Positions 8,652 to 18,400 of a DNA stretch of 64,000 nucleotides are shown one piece after another (the first letter of the stretch is position 1; each line of letters starts with the position of its first letter). The position numbers and the translations under genes were made by a program. The DNA is from UBA6183 sp046314755 (GTDB taxonomy: Bacteria > Bacteroidota > Bacteroidia > UKL13-3): contig JBKDBG010000017.1 in assembly GCA_046314755.1 (NCBI GenBank), positions 11,828 to 75,827 on the forward strand, in the 5' to 3' direction. Under the pieces are notes generated by a model that worked only from the letters and a program-made list of their open reading frames with translations, was not told where the DNA came from and searched no databases.

Positions 8652-10064
8652 ATGGATGGTGATGATTTTTTGGATGAAGAAGTGCAACCGGTACTTCAGC
8701 GTTATGAAAAGATGCTGAAAAATAAAACGAAGGAATTTTTTGAAGCTGAAGAGCTTGAAGACATATGTGATTATTATCTGCGGAAAGATAAATTAAAGAA
8801 GGCCCTTGAGGTGGTTTATTTTGCAGAGGAGTTCTATCCATTATATGTAGGCTTTATGATTCAAAAGGCCGAAATATTTGCAGGGCTAGGTAAATTAGAT
8901 GATGCCATAGAGGTATTAGACAAAGCAGAACTGTATGAACCCAACAACGAAGACTTATTCCTAATTCGCGGAGAGGTGTTTCTGTTTAAAAACCAAATTG
9001 ATTTTGCCGAAGAATGTTTTGAGCGAGCACTTGATTTAGCCTCAGACAAGGTAACCATGTTGTTTGATATTGCTTACGCTTACGAGGAAGAAGACAAGCA
9101 AGATTTTGCACACAAATATTTTAAAATGGTGTTGGAAGAGGAAGAAGAAAATGAAGAAGCACACTTTGCTATTGCACAATTGTTTGATGAACAAGGCGAA
9201 TTTGACAAGGCGGTTGAATACTTAAATAAACTTATTGATGTGGATCCTTACAACAACACAGCATGGTTTAATCTTGGTGTTACCTACAGCAAAATGAGCC
9301 TGTTTGAAAAAGCTGTTGAAGCCTTCGACTTTTGTATTACCATTGATGAAGAATTTGATGGTGCACATTTTCACAAGGCTAATGCATTGGTGGAACTAGA
9401 TGAATACGAAAAAGCCATTGAGGTGTATTTGGAATGCGTTAAACATTTTGGCCCTGATGCCATAACGTATTGCAACTTGGCCAGTTGTTACGAACAAAAC
9501 AACGAACATTTAAAGGCCAGAGAATATTACAAAATGGCCACCAAAATCAATCCAAACATTGCCGAAGCATGGTTTGGAATTGGATTAACCTATGACAAAG
9601 AAGATGCGGTTAAACAAGCCATTCCATACTTTAAACGCGCAATATTACTTGATGCAGAAAACACAGATTTTTTATTCGCACTTGCAGAAGCAGAATATAA
9701 AATTGGTAAGGTTGATGAAGCGGTTACCATCTATGAAGAAATTTTAGAAATCAACCCCTATTTATACGAGGCTTGGCTCGATTGGTCGTATGTGCTGTTT
9801 GTTGAACAACGCACACAAGAGGCGATTGCGCTACTTTTTAACGCCTTAAAACATTTTCCAGAACAACATCAAATTTACTATCGTTTATGTTGTTATTTAT
9901 TTGATACGGGGAAAACAAAATCAGCATTGGAGTATCTGGAAAAAGCACTTAGCATAAATGCAGATGATAGTTTTTTGATTTACGAAATCATGCCAGAATT
10001 ACAACACGTTACTGACATTACAAATACCATAGCAGCATATAAAAACAACAATGAAAAACTTTAA
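8652..10064 (+). CDS. tetratricopeptide-repeat protein
   Basis: 470 aa, cytoplasmic (no signal peptide), acidic. It is built almost wholly of TPR units of about 34 residues from residue 35 to 455, for example AWFNLGVTYSKMSLFEKAVE, AWFGIGLTYDKEDAVKQAI and LYEAWLDWSYVLFVEQRTQE, each with the small-residue and aromatic pattern of a TPR helix pair. The N-terminus is very acidic (MDGDDFLDEE). TPR proteins of this type are protein-binding scaffolds; the partner is unknown. It overlaps the ComA-like gene by 14 bp (ATG at 10051, stop at 10062-10064), so the two are probably translationally coupled. Confidence 0.88.
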   Translation: MDGDDFLDEEVQPVLQRYEKMLKNKTKEFFEAEELEDICDYYLRKDKLKKALEVVYFAEEFYPLYVGFMIQKAEIFAGLGKLDDAIEVLDKAELYEPNNEDLFLIRGEVFLFKNQIDFAEECFERALDLASDKVTMLFDIAYAYEEEDKQDFAHKYFKMVLEEEEENEEAHFAIAQLFDEQGEFDKAVEYLNKLIDVDPYNNTAWFNLGVTYSKMSLFEKAVEAFDFCITIDEEFDGAHFHKANALVELDEYEKAIEVYLECVKHFGPDAITYCNLASCYEQNNEHLKAREYYKMATKINPNIAEAWFGIGLTYDKEDAVKQAIPYFKRAILLDAENTDFLFALAEAEYKIGKVDEAVTIYEEILEINPYLYEAWLDWSYVLFVEQRTQEAIALLFNALKHFPEQHQIYYRLCCYLFDTGKTKSALEYLEKALSINADDSFLIYEIMPELQHVTDITNTIAAYKNNNEKL

Positions 10065-10842
10065 ACTCAAACAAATTCCTGAAAGAACAATCAAGCCACG
10101 TAAAAATGGGATTACCATGGTTATGGATAAAGGTTTAAGCGTAAGTGAAGTGGCCAATTTTATTGAGGCAAACAGCGATTATGTTGATTTGGTTAAGTTC
10201 GGTTTTGGCACATCCATGGTTACACCGCGACTTGACGAAAAAATTAAGCTTTATAAAGAGGCCGGCATTGGTGTTTACTTTGGCGGAACATTATTTGAAG
10301 CTTTTATTGTACGCAATCAGTACGATGATTTTTTATCGCTAATTGACAAGTACCAACTTGAGTATGTTGAAGTATCGGACGGTTCCATTGAAATGCCACA
10401 TGAGATCAAATTGGAATACATCAATAAACTCAGCAAACATGCAATAGTATTAAGTGAAGTTGGAAGTAAAGATGTAGAAAAAATTATTCCTCCATACCAA
10501 TGGATTGAATTAATGAAAGCAGAGCTAAAAGCCGGAGCGTGGAAAGTAATTGCTGAAGCGCGTGAGGCAGGTAATGTGGGTGTTTACCGAAGCAGTGGTG
10601 AGGTACGCGAAGGGTTGGTACAAGAGATTTTAACAAAAATTGATGGTGAAAAAATTATTTGGGAAGCACCACAAAAAGCACAACAAACCTACTTTATCAA
10701 GTTGGTTGATACAAACGTAAACTTAGGAAATATCGCCCCGAATGATGTTATTCCTTTAGAAACCTTACGTTTAGGATTAAGAAGTGATACTTTTAATTTC
10801 TTCTTGAACAAAAGCGCTAAATTCATTCCAAAAAAGAAGTAA
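10051..10842 (+). CDS. phosphosulfolactate synthase (ComA) family protein
   Basis: 263 aa, cytoplasmic, and of usual ComA length. ComA adds sulfite to phosphoenolpyruvate to give (2R)-phospho-3-sulfolactate, the first step of archaeal coenzyme M synthesis. Family segments seen: KPRKNGITMVMDKGL at 15-29, VDLVKFGFGTS at 45-55, YVEVSDGSIEMP at 105-116, LSEVGSKD at 134-141, EAREAGNVG at 169-177 and WEAPQKAQQTYFIK near 220, all as expected for this TIM-barrel. Bacteria such as this one do not make coenzyme M, so the product may be sulfolactate or a related sulfonate; that is inference. No ComB or ComC homologue lies beside it. The gene overlaps the TPR gene by 14 bp. Confidence 0.88.
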   Translation: MKNFKLKQIPERTIKPRKNGITMVMDKGLSVSEVANFIEANSDYVDLVKFGFGTSMVTPRLDEKIKLYKEAGIGVYFGGTLFEAFIVRNQYDDFLSLIDKYQLEYVEVSDGSIEMPHEIKLEYINKLSKHAIVLSEVGSKDVEKIIPPYQWIELMKAELKAGAWKVIAEAREAGNVGVYRSSGEVREGLVQEILTKIDGEKIIWEAPQKAQQTYFIKLVDTNVNLGNIAPNDVIPLETLRLGLRSDTFNFFLNKSAKFIPKKK

Positions 10843-10903
10843 AAACGCTGTTCAATTGTATAAGCATATTTCTTATTTTCGTACGAATTATTAGCATTAC
10901 ATC

Positions 10904-11356
10904 ATGAGTTTACAACAACAAGTTAATTCAGATATTATTACAGCCATGAAGGCAAAAGACGAAGCCTCGTTGCGTGCATTGCGTGCAATTAAGTCGGCTT
11001 TGTTATTGGCAGCTACAGCTGAGGGTGCAAAAGGTGATACGGTTAGTGATGAAGAGGCCGTTAAATTGCTTCAAAAACTTGCGAAACAACGGAAGGAAAG
11101 TATGGATATTTACGAAAAAAACGGAAGAACAGACTTGGCTAAAACCGAAAAAGAAGAGTTAGATGTAATTGAACGTTACTTGCCTAAACAAATGAGCGAA
11201 GAAGAAATCAAAGCCATACTAGGCAATTTAATTAAAGAAGTTGGCGCCACCGGCAGTGGCGACTTTGGAAAAGTAATGCCTTTAGCTATGAAAGCACTGG
11301 CAGGAAAAGCAGACGGAAAAGTAATTTCAGCTGTACTCAAAGAATTATTAGGATAA
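10904..11356 (+). CDS. GatB/YqeY domain protein
   Basis: 150 aa, the usual length of stand-alone YqeY proteins. It begins with MSLQQQVNSDIITAMKAKD and has the characteristic LRAIKSALLLA, KQRKESMDIYEKNGRTDLA and EELDVIERYLPKQMSEEEI segments, then a C-terminal GDFGKVMPLAMKALAGKADG part like the tail domain of the GatB subunit of tRNA amidotransferase. The exact role is unknown; a tRNA-binding or amidotransferase-associated role is inferred from the shared domain. A hairpin follows the stop. Confidence 0.9.
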   Translation: MSLQQQVNSDIITAMKAKDEASLRALRAIKSALLLAATAEGAKGDTVSDEEAVKLLQKLAKQRKESMDIYEKNGRTDLAKTEKEELDVIERYLPKQMSEEEIKAILGNLIKEVGATGSGDFGKVMPLAMKALAGKADGKVISAVLKELLG

Positions 11357-11380
11357 TCGAATTTATTGATATTTTGCATG

Positions 11381-11404
11381 AAGGGGCGTACTTGTGCGCC
11401 CCTT
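11381..11404 (+). terminator. hairpin after the YqeY gene
   Basis: AAGGGGCG and CGCCCCTT form a perfect 8-bp GC-rich stem with an 8-base loop, 24 bp after the YqeY stop. The following bases (ATGTATGTTT) are only moderately T-rich, so it may be a weak terminator or attenuator in front of the LOG-family gene. Confidence 0.5.
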
Positions 11405-11428
11405 ATGTATGTTTAAAAAACCAAATTT

Positions 11429-12136
11429 ATGACAGACGAAGAGAGAATTAAAAGAGCATTTGAAAAAAAACACTGGCCTGAAATTAAAGTAACCGATAGC
11501 TGGGCTACGTTTAAAATCATGGCAGAATTTGTTGAGGGGTTTGAAAAAATGAGTAGAATTGGTCCATGTGTTTCCATATTCGGTTCAGCTCGTACCAAAG
11601 AAAACAACAAATATTATTTATTGGCAGAAGAAATTGCACGTAAATTGGTTAATGCCGGTTTTGGTGTAATTACGGGTGGTGGACCGGGCATTATGGAGGC
11701 CGGAAACAAAGGCGCCTACGAAGCAGGAGGCAAATCGGTTGGACTTGGTATTGAATTGCCTTTTGAGCAATTTGTAAACCGTTTTGTCGACCGCGATAAG
11801 ATGATTAACTTCGATTACTTTTTCGTGAGAAAAGTAATGTTTATGAAATATGCACAAGGGTTTGTTGCCATGCCGGGGGGGTTTGGAACCATGGACGAAT
11901 TATTTGAAGCTCTAACCTTGATTCAAACACATAAAGTAGCACGTTTTCCGGTGGTGTTGGTAGGCAGTGAATATTGGAGCGGATTACTGGCTTGGCTCAA
12001 AACAACCATGTGCGATGCAGAACGCAACATCAATCCTGAAGATATGGATTTATTCAAAGTGGTTGATAGTGCCGATGATGCCGTAAACTATATTTTAGAT
12101 TACTATGCTGAGATGTCAATCAGCCCGAATTTTTAA
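11429..12136 (+). CDS. LOG-family / TIGR00730-type nucleotide phosphoribohydrolase-like protein
   Basis: 235 aa, cytoplasmic Rossmann-like fold. The two family signatures are present: GGGPGIMEA at 83-91 and PGGFGTMDE at 149-157, the nucleotide-binding and catalytic motifs of lysine-decarboxylase-like (LOG) proteins. Characterised members cleave nucleoside 5'-monophosphates to free base plus ribose 5-phosphate, including cytokinin precursors. The substrate here cannot be read from sequence. It lies 24 bp upstream of the malic enzyme gene, so co-transcription is likely. A seven-G run (11875-11881) encodes part of the PGG motif and is in frame. Confidence 0.9.
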   Translation: MTDEERIKRAFEKKHWPEIKVTDSWATFKIMAEFVEGFEKMSRIGPCVSIFGSARTKENNKYYLLAEEIARKLVNAGFGVITGGGPGIMEAGNKGAYEAGGKSVGLGIELPFEQFVNRFVDRDKMINFDYFFVRKVMFMKYAQGFVAMPGGFGTMDELFEALTLIQTHKVARFPVVLVGSEYWSGLLAWLKTTMCDAERNINPEDMDLFKVVDSADDAVNYILDYYAEMSISPNF

Positions 12137-12160
12137 TTAAAAAGCCAACGATAAGAAACA

Positions 12161-14422
12161 ATGAGTTCATTAAAAGAAGATGCACTAAAATACCACAGCA
12201 AAGGAAGACCGGGTAAAATTGAAGTTGTGCCCACAAAGCCAACCAATACCAAACGCGATTTAAGTTTGGCCTATTCACCCGGTGTTGCTGAACCCTGCAT
12301 AGCTATTGCCGAAAACAAAGAAGATGTATACAAATACACCGCTAAAGGAAACTTGGTAGCTGTTATCAGCAATGGAACAGCCGTTTTGGGTTTGGGGGAT
12401 ATTGGCCCTGAAGCCTCAAAACCGGTGATGGAAGGAAAAGGCGTGTTATTCAAAATCTTTGCAGACATTGATGTATTTGATATTGAAATCAACACCAAAG
12501 ACACCGAAGAATTTATTAAGACAGTTAAAGCCATTAGCCCAACTTTTGGTGGCATTAACCTTGAAGATATTAAAGCGCCCGAGTGTTTTGAAATTGAACG
12601 CAGGTTGAAAGAAGAATTGGATATTCCAATTATGCATGACGACCAACACGGCACGGCCATTATTACCGGTGCAGGTTTGCTAAATGCACTGGAACTTGTA
12701 AAAAAAGATATTGGTAAAGTAAAGGTGGTGTTTAACGGGGCTGGCGCATCAGCCATGAGTTGTGCTAAAATCTTCTTAAGCCTAGGTGTGAAAAAAGAAA
12801 ACCTCATCATGTGCGACAGCAAAGGCGTGATTAGAACAGACAGCCCAAATCTTGATGAATCAAAGGTGTTTTTTGCCACTTCACACCCGGTAAAAACTTT
12901 AGCAGAAGCGATGGTTGGTGCAGATGTTTTTGTTGGTTTAAGCAAAGGAAATGTAGTAAATCAAGATATGGTACGCAGCATGGCAAATGACCCGATTGTA
13001 TTTGCACTTGCTAATCCCGATCCTGAAATTTCTTATCAAGAAGCATTGGCTTCAAGGCCTGATGTTATTATTGCCACAGGGAGAAGCGATCATCCAAATC
13101 AAGTGAATAATGTATTGGGGTTCCCGTACATTTTTAGAGGCGCATTAGATGTGCGTGCCACTAAAATAAATGAGGAAATGAAACTTGCGGCAGTACATGC
13201 ACTTGCGCAACTCACCAAAGAGCCTGTTCCTGAAATTGTGAACATGGCTTACAATGAAAAAAATATTTCATTTGGTCGCACGTATATCATACCAAAGCCG
13301 CTTGACCCGCGATTAATTACTACTGTTTCTCCTGCAGTAGCTAAGGCTGCCATGGAAAGCGGTGTAGCCAAAGGTAGTATTACCGATTGGGAAGCTTACC
13401 ATAATGAGTTGTTAAACCGTTTAGGAAAAGAAAGTAATTTCATCCGTGTAATTGGCAGTAAGGCACGTAAAAACCCAAAACGTGTGGTTTTTGCCGAAGC
13501 CGATAATTATAAAATTTTACGTGCCGCACAAATTGTAAAAGATGAAGGCATGGCCATTCCAATTTTGTTGGGAGACAAAAACAAGATTGAAGCCATCATC
13601 AAAGAAAACCACATAAAGCTGGAAGATGTGCAAATCATCAATCCACTTGAAGAACATGACAAACGTGCACAATATGCCGAGTTGTTTTATGCCAAACGCC
13701 AGCGCAAAGGTATCACATTGTATGAGGCAAATAAATTAATGCGCGACCGTAATCACTTCGCACCAATGATGGTTGAAATCGGTGAAGCAGATGCAATGAT
13801 TTCGGGACTTACCAAAAACTATCCAAGCACCATTCGTCCGGCTTTACAAATTCTTGGTAAAGAAGAAGGCATAAGCAAAGTGGCCGGCATGTATGTAATG
13901 CTTACCAATCAAGGAACTTTGTTTTTCTCTGACACCACCGTTAATAAAGATCCAAGCGTAAATGATATTGTTGACATTACCAAGCTTACTTATGATGCTG
14001 TTAAAAAGTTTAACATCAACCCAAGCATAGCCTTGTTATCTTACAGTAATTTTGGAAGCGCTGACGGAAAAACACCAAGCAAGATGAGTGAAGCCAGAGA
14101 GATATTAAAACAGCGTTATCCATACATGGTGGTTGATGGTGATATTCAAGCAAACGTTGCCTTGAGCCAAAAAATGCTAAAGGAGAATTTTCCTTTTAGT
14201 GAGTTGTGTGACAATCCGGTAAACACCTTAATATTCCCGAACCTATCGGCAGGTAATATTGCTTACAAACTCTTGCAACAAGCCGGTAGTGCAGAGGCTA
14301 TTGGACCTGTATTGTTAGGGTTAAAAAAATCGGCACATGTATTACAACTTGGAAGCAGCGTGCGTGAAATTGTAAACATGGTGATTATTGCCGTGGTTGA
14401 TGCACAAAGTAAAGAAGTGTAA
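12161..14422 (+). CDS. maeB: NADP-dependent malic enzyme with phosphotransacetylase domain (MaeB type)
   Basis: 753 aa, the usual length of the fused form. It decarboxylates malate to pyruvate with reduction of NADP, supplying NADPH and pyruvate in the cytoplasm. N-terminal malic enzyme part (1 to about 425): YSPGVAEPC near 38, a metal-binding HDDQHGT at 159-165, a Rossmann segment NGAGASAMSC from 192, and ATGRSDHPNQVNNVLGFPY near 306. C-terminal part (about 430-753) is phosphotransacetylase-like (VVFAEADNYKILRAA, ISGLTKNYPSTIRPALQI, VNTLIFPNLSAGNIAYKL). In characterised MaeB this part is regulatory and binds acetyl-CoA rather than acting as an enzyme. It is followed by a strong terminator. 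Confidence 0.95.
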   Translation: MSSLKEDALKYHSKGRPGKIEVVPTKPTNTKRDLSLAYSPGVAEPCIAIAENKEDVYKYTAKGNLVAVISNGTAVLGLGDIGPEASKPVMEGKGVLFKIFADIDVFDIEINTKDTEEFIKTVKAISPTFGGINLEDIKAPECFEIERRLKEELDIPIMHDDQHGTAIITGAGLLNALELVKKDIGKVKVVFNGAGASAMSCAKIFLSLGVKKENLIMCDSKGVIRTDSPNLDESKVFFATSHPVKTLAEAMVGADVFVGLSKGNVVNQDMVRSMANDPIVFALANPDPEISYQEALASRPDVIIATGRSDHPNQVNNVLGFPYIFRGALDVRATKINEEMKLAAVHALAQLTKEPVPEIVNMAYNEKNISFGRTYIIPKPLDPRLITTVSPAVAKAAMESGVAKGSITDWEAYHNELLNRLGKESNFIRVIGSKARKNPKRVVFAEADNYKILRAAQIVKDEGMAIPILLGDKNKIEAIIKENHIKLEDVQIINPLEEHDKRAQYAELFYAKRQRKGITLYEANKLMRDRNHFAPMMVEIGEADAMISGLTKNYPSTIRPALQILGKEEGISKVAGMYVMLTNQGTLFFSDTTVNKDPSVNDIVDITKLTYDAVKKFNINPSIALLSYSNFGSADGKTPSKMSEAREILKQRYPYMVVDGDIQANVALSQKMLKENFPFSELCDNPVNTLIFPNLSAGNIAYKLLQQAGSAEAIGPVLLGLKKSAHVLQLGSSVREIVNMVIIAVVDAQSKEV

Positions 14423-14443
14423 TATTATTTAATTACTCCTCAT

Positions 14444-14477
14444 AACACTCCGATGCAACTTTTTGTGTCGGAGTGTT
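14444..14477 (+). terminator. rho-independent terminator after maeB
   Basis: AACACTCCGA (14444-14453) pairs with TCGGAGTGTT (14468-14477) in a perfect 10-bp stem with a 14-base loop, followed by TTT. It lies 22 bp after the maeB stop. Confidence 0.8.
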
Positions 14478-14509
14478 TTTGTTATAGCTTAGCAATAAAA
14501 TAATTATTC

Positions 14510-15352
14510 ATGTTCCTGTTTAAGAATAGAACACTCCTCATCGCAACCAAACATAAAAAAGAACAAGTGCTCGCTCCATTATTGGAACGGACGCTTGCTG
14601 TTCATTGTATTCCATTAACCCAATTTGATACCGACTCGTTGGGAACTTTTAGTGGTGAAGTAGAAAGAGAAAACAATCCATTAACAACGCTTAGAAACAA
14701 ATGCGCCTTTGCGGCTAAAGCACATGGTGTTGATTTGGTGGTTGGCACCGAAGGTTCATTTGGCCCTCATCCGGTTTATGGCTGGTTACCCGCCCATGAT
14801 GAATTGGTAATGTTACTTGATCTTAAAAATAATATTGAAATTTTTGCACGTGAAATGTCCACCCAAACCAACTATGGTGGTACAACAGTAAGCACTTATG
14901 ATGAACTGTTTGCATTTGCAAAAGGCAAAGGATTTCCTGAACACGCTTTGATTATTAAAGATAAAACACAAGAGTTTTCGCAATGCATTAAAGGCATACA
15001 ACAAGAAAACGAATTACTTGCTGCATTTGAGAAAACAAAAAAATACCATCAAAATGTTTGGGTAGAAACGGATATGCGTGCACATCTAAACCCTACGCGA
15101 ATGAAAGTGATTGAGCAGGCGGCCGGTAAGCTCATCAACCATATTCAAAGCGAATGCCCGCAGTGCAAAAGGCCGGGATTTGTGGTAAAAAAGGTAATTG
15201 CCGGATTACCTTGTTCAGTTTGCGGAACTCCTACGGAAAGTATCAAAAGCGAACTTAAAGTTTGTGACGGATGCCGCTACGAAGAAGAACTGATCTATCC
15301 TAAAAATAAAACCACAGAAGACCCCATGTATTGTTTGGTGTGTAATCCGTAG
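14510..15352 (+). CDS. unknown-function protein with C-terminal zinc-ribbon (DUF6671-like)
   Basis: 280 aa, cytoplasmic. The N-terminal two thirds reads RTLLIATKHKKEQVLAPLLE, then DTDSLGTFSGEVER, GTEGSFGPHP and NYGGTTVSTYDEL; this looks like one compact alpha/beta domain. The end (about 217-280) has four CxxC pairs, CPQC, CSVC, CDGC and CLVC, which should bind two zinc ions. From memory this fits DUF6671, whose function is not known to me. It stands alone after the maeB terminator and faces the giant beta-helix gene tail to tail, 68 bp away. No hairpin terminator is evident between the two stops. Confidence 0.6.
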   Translation: MFLFKNRTLLIATKHKKEQVLAPLLERTLAVHCIPLTQFDTDSLGTFSGEVERENNPLTTLRNKCAFAAKAHGVDLVVGTEGSFGPHPVYGWLPAHDELVMLLDLKNNIEIFAREMSTQTNYGGTTVSTYDELFAFAKGKGFPEHALIIKDKTQEFSQCIKGIQQENELLAAFEKTKKYHQNVWVETDMRAHLNPTRMKVIEQAAGKLINHIQSECPQCKRPGFVVKKVIAGLPCSVCGTPTESIKSELKVCDGCRYEEELIYPKNKTTEDPMYCLVCNP

Positions 15353-15420
15353 TGAAAACAATATTGCGTTTTTATACTCATCTAATCGCCCCAAAGCATA
15401 AAAGAGAAATAAAAATACAA

Positions 15421-18400
15421 TTATTTATGCAATACAATTTTGGTTAAAACCATTTCACCATTAACCATTGATTGTAACACATACATGCCCTGTTCGAAAT
15501 CGTTCATGTTCAATTTAATTTCACCGGCATCAACCCACGAATTTGAATGCCATTTTTTCAATAACTTTCCTTGTAAATCAAACAAACAGATTTCATCAAC
15601 CTTTGCCTCTTTACTGGTTTCAATCAACAAATAATCTTGTGCGGGATTAGGATAAATACGTACAGGTAATGAAAGTGTTTTTTGAACAACGCGTACACCC
15701 AGATAAGCGTATTCCCCATTCATGTCTTCTTGGATGAGTCGATAATAAATAAGTTGGTGTTGAAGCGTTGCACCTACATCATCATACGAATATTGTTTTG
15801 CTGCGTAACTGTTTCCGTTGGCTTTAATAAACGTAAGTGGAGTAAAGTTAATTCCATCCAAAGACTTTTCAATTAGAAAACCTTTGTTGTTTATTTCTTG
15901 GGCAGTTGCCCAACGAATTACTGCATCATCCTCTCGCAACTTCACGTCAAATGAAATTAGTTTTACCGGTAAAGGATTACTGATGGCCTCATCACAGCCC
16001 ATATATGGTTTAATCAATGGGCGAGTATGATTATCGATATCCGTTTGAATATTTGCAAGCCGAATTCCTGCTAAAAGGGTATCACCTAAAGAAGCTCCTG
16101 CTAACCTTAAACGCCAAGCACTTTGAAAGGTTACAACCTTACTTTGCGATTGAAAGTTTGTTGCGGTTGCAGTTGAAAATGCAGATAAGGTGGCATAATC
16201 AATTGCATTAGCATTTCCTAAAATGGTATTGGTTCCATTCACATATAAAAGGTTATGATTCATCACAGGATTGCCGCCCAACCAAAAAAACACAGCATAA
16301 TGTTTACCTCCGGATGCACTTGTGTTACTGCGTTCGTTGATAAAAATATTATTGAACACCGAGTCTTGTGCATCTCCTATTCCTGAATAAAAAGCTGTTG
16401 AGTTATTTGATCCCGATGAGCTTACATTCTGTCCTGATATTCTTACCGTATTGTAAAATATTTTATTGGCAGCTCCGGATTTTTGTATGCCAATGTATGC
16501 AATTGATCCTGTGTTCGCATTTGAAAGACTATCTGTTCCTAATGCGATTTCATTGTTGTGTACAAATATACCGGGACCAAAAGTTGAAACGCCAATTGCT
16601 CTTGCTTCGGTGTTGTTGATTGGCCCGATGCCTAGAATGCTGTTTCTTGCCACTTCAATAAAATTAGTACTGCCTCCCGAAACTTGAATACCCGCAGCAT
16701 TTCCCGAAGGCGCCCCAATGGTATTTATTTGTGTTACAGTATTGTTAGTCACCAAACGTTGGCCACTTCCTGAGGCAGATAGAAAAATACCGTTTATAAA
16801 AGTAAAACTTGTGCTGATTAAAGCAGGGTTTGACGGGTTATGACTCAATTGTGTGATGCGGTTATTTCGGATTATTGCAGGGGCATTTCCTGAAACAAAT
16901 ATTCCATACAATGTTTTAGATTGATGTAAAGCATACCGTAAGTTTCTAATGGTATTATTTTCAATGGTTACATGTTGCCCATTGTTCACCGTAAACTCAA
17001 TGCCACATAAATCACCGTTACATAGTTGGTTAATACTAGCCGCAGTTTGATTTGAACCAATAATATTATTAGTAACACTAAATACACCTGAGCTGGCCGA
17101 AAACCTTATACCATAAAAAGAAAGCAAGCCACCTCCGGAAACCTGTATCGCTCCGATTTTATTTTGATTGATGAGAATGGAGTCAAGCGCTGTACCTAGA
17201 GATGCACCAATATTAATTCCGCTAAATGCTGCAACACCAACATTGTTTACATAATTAAATTGAATACTTGCTACTCCGGTATCAGCACCTATTGTGTTTC
17301 CGGTTAATTCTGCCTTGCCGTTTAAAACAGCAATAAAAGCATGGTTGCCGTTGTTGAACATGGTAGAAAAACTTATACGCCTAAACGTATTATTACGAAC
17401 GGCCACACCGGCATTTGCTGTACTTAACTGAAGAAGTTGGTATGTAACCGTACCATCAAACGAAGTGTTTTGCGTACCACCACAATAGGCCGCACTGCCT
17501 CCAAAAAAGTTATTCGAGATATTAGCAAAGCCTGCAGAAGCATAGCTGATAAACGAAAAGTTGCTCGAATGGCTGTATGTGAGGTTTTTGTAAAAACTGT
17601 TTCCGGTAATGGCTAGATTGGCGTTGGTATTATCCACAAAAATTCCGCAGTTCAGTGGGCTCACAATTTCATTATTGGTAATCATATTTCCGGTTGAAAG
17701 CACGTTGGCCGGCCCCGTTGAACCTGATGCGGAAATACACGTTGCAGGTAAATTTGATGTATTGAGAGCACCAATGTAACAACTGTCGATTATGTTATTG
17801 TTATTTCCTGTGCTTATTCTGTTGCCAAACTCTACAATTCCGTCATTATTAAATGTTGTGTTCCCATAAACAAAACAATTTTGTAATCGGTTAAATGAAG
17901 CGTCATTTGCAAACAACACCGCAGGGTCACTTGATGTATTTCTGATGGTGATTCTTCTGCCTGCCTGTGTAGTCGTATCCGCGCCATTAACAGAAATATA
18001 CCTTGAACCGTTAAAATAAATATTGGCTGGAGTTGCAGAGCCAATGACGGTTGCTGTAACACCATTTGCAGGACGAATTTGTATGTTGTTGACAGCACTT
18101 ACTCCTTGTATTAGTGATGAAAATGCTATAGGAAATGTTTCGGCAGGAGTGGTGTAAGTTGTTTGTGTTAATAACAACGTAACCGGACCGGAAACCCCTC
18201 TTTGGTTTACATCATTTACTGCTGCCGTTAACGTAGTATAATTTCCTCCTGCACCTACTCGATAAACACCCGACATTGGAGGGCCAACAATGGCAAAACG
18301 AAACGGAGTGCTTGGAGGTGCCGTAAAACTATCCCAAGTGATGCTGCCAAAACCGGCAGAAGGAAGTGCCGCATAATTCCCCAAACTATCAGTTGCTGCA

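Noticed and set aside
11875..11881. Seven-G run in the LOG-family gene as a phase-variable switch
   Set aside because: It encodes the conserved PGG motif in frame, and the gene is a housekeeping enzyme; selection on the motif explains it.
12271..12945. 224-aa open frame antisense to maeB
   Set aside because: It lies wholly opposite a well-supported enzyme gene, has no recognisable domain, and its composition is that of a reversed coding strand.
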